A stretch of 64,000 nucleotides of DNA, taken from positions 124,001-188,000 of the forward strand of contig JAKUCV010001933.1 in NCBI GenBank assembly GCA_028386065.3, read 5' to 3'. Below the pieces are notes generated by a model, which saw only the letters and a list, made by a program, of their open reading frames with translations, made no database searches and had not been told where the DNA came from. Origin of the DNA: Turnera subulata (lineage: Eukaryota; Streptophyta; Magnoliopsida; Malpighiales; Passifloraceae). Position numbers and translations under genes: made by a program. Below, piece by piece: positions 1-9,488 of the stretch. Position 1 is the first letter of the stretch. Each line of letters opens with the position of its first letter.

Positions 1-264
1 AGTGACTTTTGGTCTTTCCCTCTACAAGCAAACTTATTTAACAGGCCACCATACCTGACACGTGGACACTGCACGAGCACAACTAATATTTTTCACAAAG
101 CAACGACCCCCCATGAGACCACTAGTGTGCTCTATCTACTTGTAAGTTAAACTCAAAAGGGATAAGGAAAAACTAAGATAGTAGTGGATGGTCCCTTTTT
201 AATTTGGTTGGCTGTTGAAAATGAAGGGGGGAAATGAATTTGAGAAGCATCAGAATATAGCATA
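1..264. other. upstream flank of the small cysteine-rich gene
   Basis: AT-rich sequence ahead of the ATG at 265. I see no clear TATA box, open frame or repeat. It presumably holds the 5' UTR and proximal promoter of the gene starting at 265. Confidence 0.4.
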
Positions 265-1501
265 ATGCAAATTCATGCCCCCAGTTGGGTGCTTTATAGA
301 CCCACATTGCGTTTTGCTGCGACCAATCTCCACAAGACTGCAGATCACAGCACCAGCCATACAACTAGAGCCAGCAGCAGCAGGTGCGGCCTGGCCATTA
401 CAAGCTTGTTTGCAGCTTGTGCAGTTTTTGTGTCAGCAGCTGGGGCTATTGAGGCACCCCAACAGCAGCAGGAACTAGACTCAGAAACACTATCCAACAT
501 CCCACAACAGTTGTCCGGTGAGTGTGCTACCCCCAAAGATTGCAGAAAGGCTAGAATCCAACGTCCCAAGTCGAGAAAAGCTGAGTCATGCACTACCAAG
601 TGCGTGGGCACCTGCATCCGCGGTGGGGATGGCTCCCCAGGAGAAGGCCCCCTTAATATCAGAAGGTCAGTTTTTGCACTGCATTCATCCTGTTGCTACT
701 TGAGGGTATTGAACCAATCTTGATTGCAAAAATCAAACTGGAAATAACAGTACAAAGGCATTTTCATTTCTTTACTGCATTCCTCCTGTTGTTACTTGGG
801 GTGTAGAACCAATCTTGATTGCAAAAATCAAACTGCTAAATTGTAAACATCTTATTACCAGCAAACAGTTTTGCAGCGTCACAATGTTCTTACCATTCAT
901 GGAATACATAAAAACTAATACTTTGTAAAAGTATCACTACAGCAAATGCACATTAGCGGCTATGTAAGAAGATTGATGCTGTATCAATGTGATCTCCATT
1001 ACACAAATGTGCTTGGATTGAACTTTGAGTTGTTACTTAAACCTTTCCTGCAGGCCTATAGTAGTTTTCAAGCAAGGATTTCGAAGCCGTCAATACTGGT
1101 ATTTTGCTGCTCCTTAATTTCTACATTACAACAGAAAGGCAAAATGAGAAAAGTTACAGAAATTAGGCCAATTTTGTCCTAAGTCTAGTCAAAATCAGTC
1201 TAAATTGGTATGGTACCTGTTATGTCTTAATATAAGATTTTAGTCAAGATAGTAAATGAGAAGCCTGTGGTTAATATGCTAGAAATTATTTTGGTCTCAT
1301 TTAAAATGCGACATCAAGAGTATAAGTAACACTAGTTTGAAGACTTGCATTCATTCCTTGCAACGCCATCAGATTTAGTTTCTTCAAGTCTAAGCAAGAC
1401 TGCAGCAGGTTGATTGGTGACGATGACTTCTCTTTTTCTGCAGCTTGGTGGAGTGTTCTGATATTTGTAATTTGATTGGAGACGGAGAAGATGGACCTTA
1501 A
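265..1501 (+). CDS. small cysteine-rich conserved plant protein, 3 exons, function unknown
   Basis: Exons 265-665, 1054-1098 and 1444-1501 join in frame to 504 nt, giving 167 residues. Both introns have GT..AG borders. The phases match exactly: split codons AG|G (Arg) and TG|C (Cys). The N-terminal third is basic and Ser/Thr-rich. It is followed by a hydrophobic run near residues 42-62 (GLAITSLFAACAVFVSAAGA) ending in an AxA-like site, so a plastid or lumenal leader is possible; this is inference. The C-terminal part has about nine cysteines, a basic RIQRPKSRK stretch, and GEGPLNIRR, VVFKQGFRSRQYC and LVECSDICNLIGDGEDGP blocks. From memory this pattern is conserved in uncharacterised plant proteins; I know no function. 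It is convergent with the gene at 2281-3386. The start is the first ATG of the open frame. Transit-peptide prediction and RNA evidence would settle the leader. Confidence 0.75.
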
Positions 1502-2280
1502 ATTGTAAATATGTTTTTTTTTAAACCAGAAAATATAGTGGAATATTCATTTTTTTTTCTCTTCAATCTTCATAGTAAAGGAATCATTTCTTCCCGTCTC
1601 ATATTTGCATTCAAGTGTATGCTACCTCAATAATCGAATAGACCGTGTGGTGGAATGAATGTTTTTTTTGTTTCTGGAAACAAACAAAGATTCATCGCTT
1701 GCAAGTTCTTGGATCCACTTACTTATTAATTGACAGTAGGCAAGCATATTGAATGGAGGGGACACTGCTGAATGTGTTAAAATTTGTTGTCACAGTCTCA
1801 AAAAGCAAAATGCCATCATCTATCCACAGAACTACAAGATATTCAATAAAGGCTGCTACTAGTATATTGGCATAAAGCCACGGTTTTGAGAACTTGCTGC
1901 CAATAATATTATGTTAGTAGTAACTCCATAACTTACTTATCCATTGTCCTCTTGAATTTCTCTATAATCTGGAGCGTAGGGGGTTAGCATTTAGTAGGAA
2001 TTGTGATTTCTTGTACACAGCCTTTAAACTTTTACCTTGTTCAAAAGAAAGTCATAGAGAAGCACAGATCTTGAAGAACAGACGGCCATACTTATTATAG
2101 AAGGTGCATATAGCACCAGCGTCAGCATCCTATCTTTACACTCGCTTGACTGTACTTGTAATTCTACTTTCCATTAGTACTCTACATGCATTCTACACCA
2201 CAATAGAAATAGTACCAAGTAGAGGTACCAATAAATTTATTCTATAGTTTTGTGTGTGTGCATACAAAAGGACAGGCAAT
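1502..2280. other. convergent intergenic interval / 3' UTRs
   Basis: AT-rich spacer between two convergent genes. It should hold both 3' UTRs. No open frame, repeat or RNA gene was recognised. Confidence 0.4.
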
Positions 2281-3386
2281 CTACAGCCTTGACGATTGTT
2301 TTAGAGAAGCAAACAATGAGGATGCTGGGGATGCATATGGTGCCTTTGAGCTACTTTGCCGATCATGCTCTTGTTTCTGTAGATTGTCCTCTTCATCTCC
2401 CTCTCCATTAGCCTCCTTTGCTGCATCATCCACCATCTGCTTAAAAAACTTGCACTATTAGGCACCAGTTTCTGCCGAAGCTCATTGGTATATGAACTTG
2501 TAAGTTCTAATGTATCAGCTCCAATCCACATTGAGGGGCAATACCCAAAATGAGATGTCCGTTGAGCTTAGAGGTACATATATGCGCATGCAACTAATGT
2601 TTATTAGACAATGAGAGGTGGGAAATATGAGCAAGGAATGAAATCATAAACCACAAGGCATCTTGGAACTACTTTCTTAGAGGCAACTAGGACAGTGCCG
2701 CTTCTTGTATATGAAGAATAGTAAACCTTCTCCCATCTCAGTTATCCAACACGAAATAGTGGATTGGTGTAGCTTGTTTTTGCACCTATTTTTTTCTGTT
2801 CAGTAGAACTCATTGGAAATTTCTGGTACTTGTAGTTAACTTTGTATACATGCACATATTGATTATCCTATTCTCTGCCACTGCATGTGCAGAGAAGGGC
2901 TTGAGCGGAGCCATCATATATAGTCTGTCAATCTTGCATCATTAAACCTTATAGCATCTTTCTGAGCACGCCAATAAGTAAATCTAAATTCATGCATGTC
3001 TCCAAATTTTTTCTTCCACAACTCAAAACTCTAGTAGTTTATGTTGCTAGACATAACTGAAAATCTGATTAACAGTAAGGCAGCATTCTCCATTCACATA
3101 GTGTATACATATAATCAAGAATAAGCAAGAGAGGTCAAGAGAGATCAACCTTGGTAGTGATGGCAGGGGAGAGTGAAGGCAAGATATCAACAAGGCGAGT
3201 CTTGATGCGGTTCAAGGTATCTTTGGTGAGGCCATGAGCTGCAAGTGTGACATCTTTAACTGCAGTTTCCAAGAAGTGACGAGCATTGTCCAAGGCATCT
3301 GCAGGGACAGAAGAAGCAGCTAACTTCTCCAACACCCTCTCCTTTATCACTCCTAAATGCCTCCTTATCTCCACCACCACCCCCAT
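2281..3386 (-). CDS. small conserved plant protein of unknown function, 2 exons
   Basis: Reading the minus strand, exon 1 is 3386-3150 (79 codons) and ends AAG|GT. Exon 2 is 2436-2281 (51 codons plus stop) after a TTAAGCAG acceptor. The joined product is 130 residues. The N-terminal half is a probable amphipathic helical domain, with IRRHLGVIKERVLEKLAASS and ALDNARHFLETAVKDVTLAA followed by a block that includes HGLTKDTLNRIKTRL. The second exon is acidic then Ser-rich (DDAAKEANGEGDEEDN; SSSKAPYASPASSLFASLKQ) and looks disordered. No catalytic motif, membrane span or signal peptide is seen. Exon 2 could begin three bases earlier (CAG), adding one Gln; both choices keep frame. The consistent phase across a 713-bp intron and the biased composition make a real gene likely. 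I do not recognise the family. Confidence 0.65.
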
Positions 3387-4250
3387 ATTCCTCCTTCTAT
3401 GATTACTTTGATCACCTCTTTAGTATTTTAGTCACTAATTTGCCTTCCTGTTCCTAGGTACTGTAATCGTGATCTTTGAAGTATCCGTCACATTTTGGTG
3501 GTGGTGTTTTATTTGGAACACAAAAATTATCCACTGATGTGCTACATCACTTGCTGCTTTGTTTCTTTGTGTCTCAAGTGTAATTTTTTGACAGGGATTT
3601 TGCGTTATTATCTTTGTGGAATAGGATTGTCCATAATATAGAACAGTGTAGGGGCCTAAGCGCACCACCACCACATGTACATTATTATGTCTTTTGCATG
3701 CTATAAATTGGAATCAAACAAAAAAGAAAATAATCAGATTTGGATATTCGCATTTGCAACTAATGGACACGTAGATCCTGATGTGAGTCTATCTTGTTGG
3801 GTTGTTGATATTGGAGATGGAGGAATTCATATCTTGTGCATCCTCCACGTTGACTGCTGCCATTATATCCATCCAAACAGAAGCAGATGCCCTGCTTATG
3901 TTTAAGTACACATTTTTCTTTTGATTTTGGTATTCAAGACGGCCGTGGCCAACTTAACAGACGCTTCCAGTCCAGTCCAATCCCGAGAGCGATCCAACAA
4001 ACACAAGAGCATGCAAATGGCTGTTGGGTCTATAGTATTTTGTTTTTAATATGAAAGATGTATTCATAAAACCATAACTTAGGGGCCCTGATAATGGTGA
4101 GAAAATGGATGGTGATTGTCTAAAAACTGGCTGTGTGGACTTTGAATTTGTGCAGAACGCCTCAGAATTGTTTTGTTCTTTCCGGATCCTAAAACATTGC
4201 CTATCTATTTCCCTCTTAGGTAATATTCTCATGTTTTGGTTTATTCAAAA
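3387..4250. other. intergenic, upstream of the minus-strand gene
   Basis: Likely promoter and 5' UTR of the gene ending at 3386, then AT-rich spacer. Short open frames here lack codon bias or recognisable motifs. Nothing else was identified. Confidence 0.35.
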
Positions 4251-4425
4251 TCTAGCTCTTAGGTTAACTTCCTGAGTTAACAGGTAACCCGAACCTGACA
4301 CGATTATAAACGGGTTGACACGACACGACACGATTATTAAACAGGTCAGGTACGGGTTGAGAAACTGAAACTTGTTTACCTGTTCAACCCGACACGAACA
4401 CGACCCGTCAACACGAATTGCCAAG
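4251..4425. repeat. short dispersed repeat with GACACGAC motifs
   Basis: A 175-bp stretch rich in repeated CGGGTTGACACGACACGA-like words on both strands. Its halves are partly inverted (ACGGGTTGA near 4311 and TCAACCCGACACGA near 4384). It resembles a degenerate MITE, but I could not define TIRs and a TSD. Confidence 0.35.
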
Positions 4426-4532
4426 TCTATTCACAAGAGGTCATGCATCTTATTTGTATGTGGTTGCAGCACTTAATTTAGGCAGCTTTCTTCTCCTTTT
4501 TGTCCTTCATTTTCTTCTTTTTTTTTTTGGTT

Positions 4533-4652
4533 ACAGCAGTTATGGGTTCATATTCTGGGAATGTGCTATCCATCCCTTATGGAACCAACAAAGTATGTGA
4601 TGTGATCGAAAACCCAGTGAGTTGGGTTGCAAATAAGGTGCATGACCTCTTG
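4533..4652 (+). pseudogene. BAHD acyltransferase gene fragment
   Basis: About 120 bp closely matches 22573-22692 in exon 2 of the BAHD gene in this window. In the matching frame it reads [19 protein letters not shown] and continues to VANKVHDLL before a TGA. It carries only the loop ahead of the DFGWG region; neither HxxxD nor DFGWG is present. It is preceded by a T-run and TTACAG, which resembles an intron 3' end. No other piece of the gene was found nearby, so it is a relic, not a functional gene. Confidence 0.8.
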
Positions 4653-5401
4653 TGAATGTGAGCATGTGAGTTCTGTTGGGAATATGAACATTATATGTCC
4701 GTTTTACATGGTTTTTACAGGGAACTAAAGATGCTGGCCATGAGGTATTACCAGCATTTCAGGCGGCTTTCTTTTCCTTTTTGTGACTTACATTTTTAGG
4801 TACCTTTCAATCCGTTGCTCACAGAATTGCTTGGAAATTCTTATCTGGAATAAGTATCCCCAGGATGTTTGAATACGAAAATTCCTATATTCCCAAATGG
4901 CAATATTGTATTACAAGTTCCAAAACTTTAGCATAGAAAAGAATAATGAGTTCCAAAACTGGGTTCCTATATCTGCTTTGTAGTCTTGCCAGTAGAGGCC
5001 ATTTGCCAAGTTTTGGAAATGCTAGTGCCAAAAATGCAGATTGTTCTTTGTTATTATTAGAATGAGACTAAGCTGGAATTAATCATGTTGATGCGGTACT
5101 TGTGTATGAACTGCTCTTATATAAGATTCCTGATACTAATTCTTTTGTCCTAAATAATGAAGTTTGGTTTAACAAAAGGTGCTTAATCTGGGTTAGTTAC
5201 TTGCCGGCTTGAAGGGTTTTGTTTTTCTTTTTGGATTGGGTTTGATGGTTTGTCTTTAAAACTCAAGAGTGTCATCAGAAATAGGAGTGCGTATACTGAA
5301 GCTCGCTCAGGAAAATTGTGTCACCACTCACCTGTTGCGTATACTAAAGCTCTGTGATTGCTAATGAGCTTAACTTTTGCAGCAAGCATGGAAAAATAAT
5401 C
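4653..5401. other. intergenic spacer
   Basis: No coding bias, RNA gene or clear repeat seen. A CTTTC-TTTTCCTTTTTGT-like word occurs both at about 4487 and 4768, hinting at a small degenerate duplication around the BAHD fragment. Confidence 0.3.
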
Positions 5402-5417
5402 GTAGTTGATAATCATT

Positions 5418-5975
5418 TTTTTTTTTTTTAGAAAAGGAGCATTCTTCATTCATATAAACAGATCCAAAGATCTGAAATTACATAGCTGAAGATCTAATAT
5501 AACAAAAGAATTCTTCTTAATCTACTACATAAAAATATACAACGTGATTTATCTCCTTCAATAGAGGATTTACAAAGGCACACCACTCGCGACTCTACTC
5601 TCGCGAGCATCAGATCCAGAGATCCAGTAGGGTACGTGCAGCAACCACTATGCCAGCAGGTAAATTTGAGACATACCTGTGGGGGAAAATATCCCTTTGT
5701 TGGTAAATTTCTGTAGCAGATATAGAATCGTTCTTCAAATTGAATCTTCCTCCATGAACTTTGGCTCTCATAAATTTATTTGAAACACCAAAAAAGGTGA
5801 GAAAACTCCAGAAAGAAAGAAAACAACTCAGAAAAAGTGACACAAAACCCACAAAAAGTGTGAGTAAACCAACAAAACTAAAAACAAAAATAAAAACTAA
5901 CTAGTTGAAAGAAATTTTGGTGGGGGTTCACCGCCGGAAGAAAAAACCGGAGGAGTAGAGAAAAGAAAAAACCCT
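5418..5975 (-). mobile_element. non-LTR retroposon, minus orientation, with 16-bp TSD
   Basis: The 558-bp body is bounded by perfect direct repeats GTAGTTGATAATCATT at 5402-5417 and 5976-5991. A T-run follows the left repeat, as expected for the poly(A) tail of a minus-strand insert. That is the signature of target-primed reverse transcription. The right (5') end carries a GGCGGTGAACCCCCACC-like segment. No reverse-transcriptase motif is present, so it is a SINE or an internally deleted LINE. Confidence 0.8.
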
Positions 5976-6049
5976 GTAGTTGATAATCATTGTGACATTG
6001 GCTTGCATTACAAAAACAGAATGAAAGAAGAAATCTCAAATTAAACTTT

Positions 6050-6315
6050 TTTTAAAAAAATCATCCATATTTCTTTAATAAGAAAGACAAGAAAACCTTT
6101 AATTAACGCCAAGTCGGGATATTGCCAACAAAATAGGTACAATCCGTATTTCTTTTGATAAGGAAAGACTGATTAATTGACTTTATTGAGCAAAATAAAT
6201 ATCATCCATAGTTCTTTAGTAAGGAAAGACAGATAACCTTAATTAACAACAAGTTGCTTTGTTGCCTAAAATAAAATATCATCCATATTTCTTTAGCAAG
6301 GAAAGACAGAACCTC
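6050..6315. repeat. degenerate tandem repeat, about 4 units of 70-75 bp
   Basis: The word ATCATCCATATTTCTTTA, followed by a variant of AAGGAAAGACAG and AACCTTAATTAAC, recurs at about 6060, 6140, 6202 and 6277. Spacers are variable. Units are diverged, so the array is old. Confidence 0.6.
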
Positions 6316-6489
6316 AACAACCAAAGTCGGTTGTGTTCCAAAATAGCTTATTACAGGTTAGTAGCTATCCATGATGGTTCAACAGTGTTGACATAGTCAC
6401 AACATTGGTTACAATCCATTGTTACATAACAATTCTTCAGCCACATGACTATATGATGTCTTGAACCATTTTTCTTTTTCTATCAATCT

Positions 6490-6600
6490 ATACGATGTCT
6501 TAACCGTGACAATAACAGGCTACTAGTAAGATTCGAACGAGACCTTCAAACTCTAAAGACAACCTCATAATCAATTGAGCCACAACCAGTCAGAGGTTCC
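6490..6600 (-). mobile_element. SINE relic with pol III box-like sequences
   Basis: On the minus strand TGGCTCAATTGATTATGAGG resembles a tRNA-type A box. Upstream on the plus strand AGATTCGAACGAGACC is the complement of a B box. No TSD was found, so this is a tentative tRNA-derived SINE fragment, not a tRNA gene. Confidence 0.4.
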
Positions 6601-6690
6601 AATGTGTTTTCCAGGGGTAATGCAAGATTATAGCAAGCGACCACATAAGCCCACCAACCTTAAAAAAAAAAAAAACATGAGATACTTTTT

Positions 6691-6880
6691 TAATACAGAA
6701 GAATCCTCGTCGACACGAGACTAATCTCTCTCGGGCTTTGATCGGCACCTATTAAGATGGACACCCTACTAACTGTGCAGGCTCCATTCACAACACCATT
6801 TGTCGATGCTTATGGGACCTCATCCCTTCTCCACTAGGACCAACACAAGTTGGTTTAGATACTAACACTCCTTAAAATGA
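6691..6880 (-). mobile_element. SINE-like repeat, inverted relative to 7319-7477
   Basis: Its reverse complement shares ordered blocks with 7319-7477: AGAAGAATnnnCnCGTC, GACTAATCTCTC, GCACCTATTAA, CACCCTACTAA and GGACCAACACAAGTTG. It has a T-run on the left. A short GATAC at both sides might be a TSD. Confidence 0.55.
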
Positions 6881-7318
6881 AAAAAAAAAAAAGAATTGAT
6901 CATGGGTACGTAGTCTGGCTAGTGATGATTGTCTATTTGCGCTGCCTTGCAAGCCTTCTGCTGTGTCCCACACCAGTGATCAGCCAATCTGGTGATGATT
7001 CTCACCAATCTCTCACTTTCACGGGGAGAAGAAAAAACATATCTTAGGAAATGTTGTTGTAATAATAGGAGGCGGTGGAGCCCCAATTCCCCAATCGGTG
7101 GCAATAGGTGCAATCCATGATTTTCCTGGGGAACTATTTCTATCAGGAAAAGTCGTCACCTACAATAGCTATATTTGCAGAAAAATTATTTTCGCTGCTG
7201 CCTGGTTTTAGAAGGGTTCAGTTTTAGTAGAGAGAAGTTGATACAAATAGTAACATTTTTTAGGGAAAAAAAGAAATCGAATTGGTTTCTACTGGGCAGT
7301 TAAGCATCATTAAACATG

Positions 7319-7477
7319 AACAACTTGTGTTGGTCTAATAACTAGGATTCAAATCATAGTGATATGAATGGAGCACATTAGTAGGGTGCTGACCTTAATT
7401 AATAGGTGCTGATGAAAGCTCCGGGAGAGATTAGTCCTATGTTGACGGGAGATATTCTTCTAATATAACAAAAAAAA
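7319..7477 (+). mobile_element. SINE-like retroposon with 14-bp TSD
   Basis: Perfect direct repeats CATCATTAAACATG at 7305-7318 and 7478-7491 flank a 159-bp body ending in an A-run. GGATTCAAATC near 7343 resembles a B box. It belongs to the same family as 6691-6880. Confidence 0.75.
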
Positions 7478-7491
7478 CATCATTAAACATG

Positions 7492-9388
7492 TCCATACAA
7501 ACCAAGGATAACTGTATGTTCATTGAATTTGGTAATTTTGGAATATGGGTGTGAGTCGAGCAAATGCTGCTATACTTAATTTCTCTTTTTGTGTTCCTTC
7601 AGTACGGTACGTGTACAAGTGTGCTTTGATTGCTTTTATTTTCCCACGTTCTTAGTAGTCTTATCATGAGTATTCCACTGTTATATGTTTCGTGTTTCAG
7701 CTAGCTTGGCTATGCTATAGTACTACTACTATTTAATTTTAAACTAATTTATTGAGAAGAGTTGGGTTTCTGCTTTTACGTGTTAGCTTGTGCAAAGGCT
7801 GCGGTAGGCTTACTTTGATCAATTTGTGCTTTGCTGGTCTTTGTTTAACAAGGCATCTCCTGAACGAAAAGAAAAAAACTGAACAAAGAAAGAAACAAGG
7901 CAACAATTGAAGATTTAGTCCATCTGATCTATCATAACTCGTTAGCAATTTATTAAACAGGTCACCCTGCAGCGAAGTTCTCCGGAAGCTAGTCTGATCA
8001 AACTGATTAAAATAATTTACCAACTCCATATTAAATTTATTACAAAGGAAAATTTTGCTTAGGTATGAGACGTAATGTCATAGTTGAGTGAGCGATACCA
8101 TCAATCCCAAAAACTATAAAGACTCTTGAGTGTAGTTATTATTGTGAAAGAGAAACTTGCCACTCATTTTATTTTATGTTTTTGCTTTTCATCCGGTATC
8201 TAGAGAGCTTCGTTCCTTCCTACAAATCCAAATATGACCCGTGTCGCTCCGGCTAATTTAAATTCGACCTGTGTCGCGCACCTGATCATGTTGGCTGAGT
8301 CTTTCAGTAGGGAATTTTGCATACACGAGGATTCGAATCCGAAACCCTAAACAGAAAGCGATGTGGTGGTGTGCGTGACTGACAATTTTCTACGCTTATA
8401 TTCATAACAATTGGCTAAAGGAATATACATTGCAAGTGGGTGTTACAAAAATAGAGATGACTTGACCATAACCAGAAGGCTTAGAAGTCTCGTCAGAAAA
8501 AAAAAAAAACACTTAATGTGCAGTTGGTTGTGTTGGAATGGATGCTAGATTATGTGAGACAAAATACTTGCTCCCTTCCAAAATTCTCTTTAAGGATTCT
8601 TCATAAATTTTTTTTTTCTTAAAACATAGTAATAAATACAGCCTAGATTATATAAACCAATCATAATGCTTGATTAGATTATTATATACAAAAAAGTCAT
8701 TGTTTTATGAATTTTCTCTTATTCCGTGAATTAATGCTGAATATTTTAAACGGGCTTAGGAGATTATTGTTTTAAATATTTGCTTAGTTGGGAGATAGGG
8801 AGACTTTTCAAGAGCGGATAGTGACAACAATAAAGTTTTGAAGCCGTCGTTAGTTTTTAAAGGAGGAATATCTTTATTCAAACATCAATATCCTACTCTA
8901 CTCCCATGAATAATAAAAACTACTCCTATCATTATTATTAAATGAACTAAGGCACTAATAAAATTTCATCTACTCCCATAAATCCAAAGACCCTCAAGTG
9001 TAAGTAGTTTTTTTTCTTACATAAAGATTATGAGGGTTCATAATTCTTTCATCATTTTCCAAAAGAAATAGATGCCCGCATTTGTATTCTCTACCAAAAA
9101 GTGATTCTTTAATTAGGTGGGTAAATATATCCCATTTGCAGCCATTTTGCTGAAAATTCGACTATGAACCAATAAGCTATACCTCAACGGAAATATTCGT
9201 GTATCTGACTTTTTTGTAGTTTTCATCAATTAGCCATCAATTGTATATTCCATTTATTCCGAGATATAATAATGAAATTGTACGGAAGAAGAACCTTTAT
9301 TTATTGGCACAATCTTTTATGGGATCTATTTTTTTCATTTTATTAGAAGTTTAACTTAGCCTCCAAGATAGTTTCTTTGTATAAATAT
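7492..9388. other. intergenic, AT-rich, with one possible SINE relic
   Basis: No gene seen. Around 8220-8400 a minus-strand B box-like GGATTCGAATCC and GTGTCGC-rich words suggest an old tRNA-derived SINE, without a detectable TSD. Confidence 0.35.
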
Positions 9389-9488
9389 AATACCCACCAC
9401 CAGCATATTGTAATTAGAAATAGAAATAACTTAATAAATCCCATATATAGTCTAAGGTCAATATATTTATATAATACCCACCGCGATA
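9389..9488. repeat. tandem duplication interrupted by the Helitron
   Basis: Copy a spans 9389-9459. Copy b is split into 9473-9488 and 12377-12429. Both run from AATACCCACC through TTGTAATTA to AGTCTAAGGTC. The Helitron sits between A and T of the second copy; the first copy shows the uninterrupted site. Confidence 0.75.
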
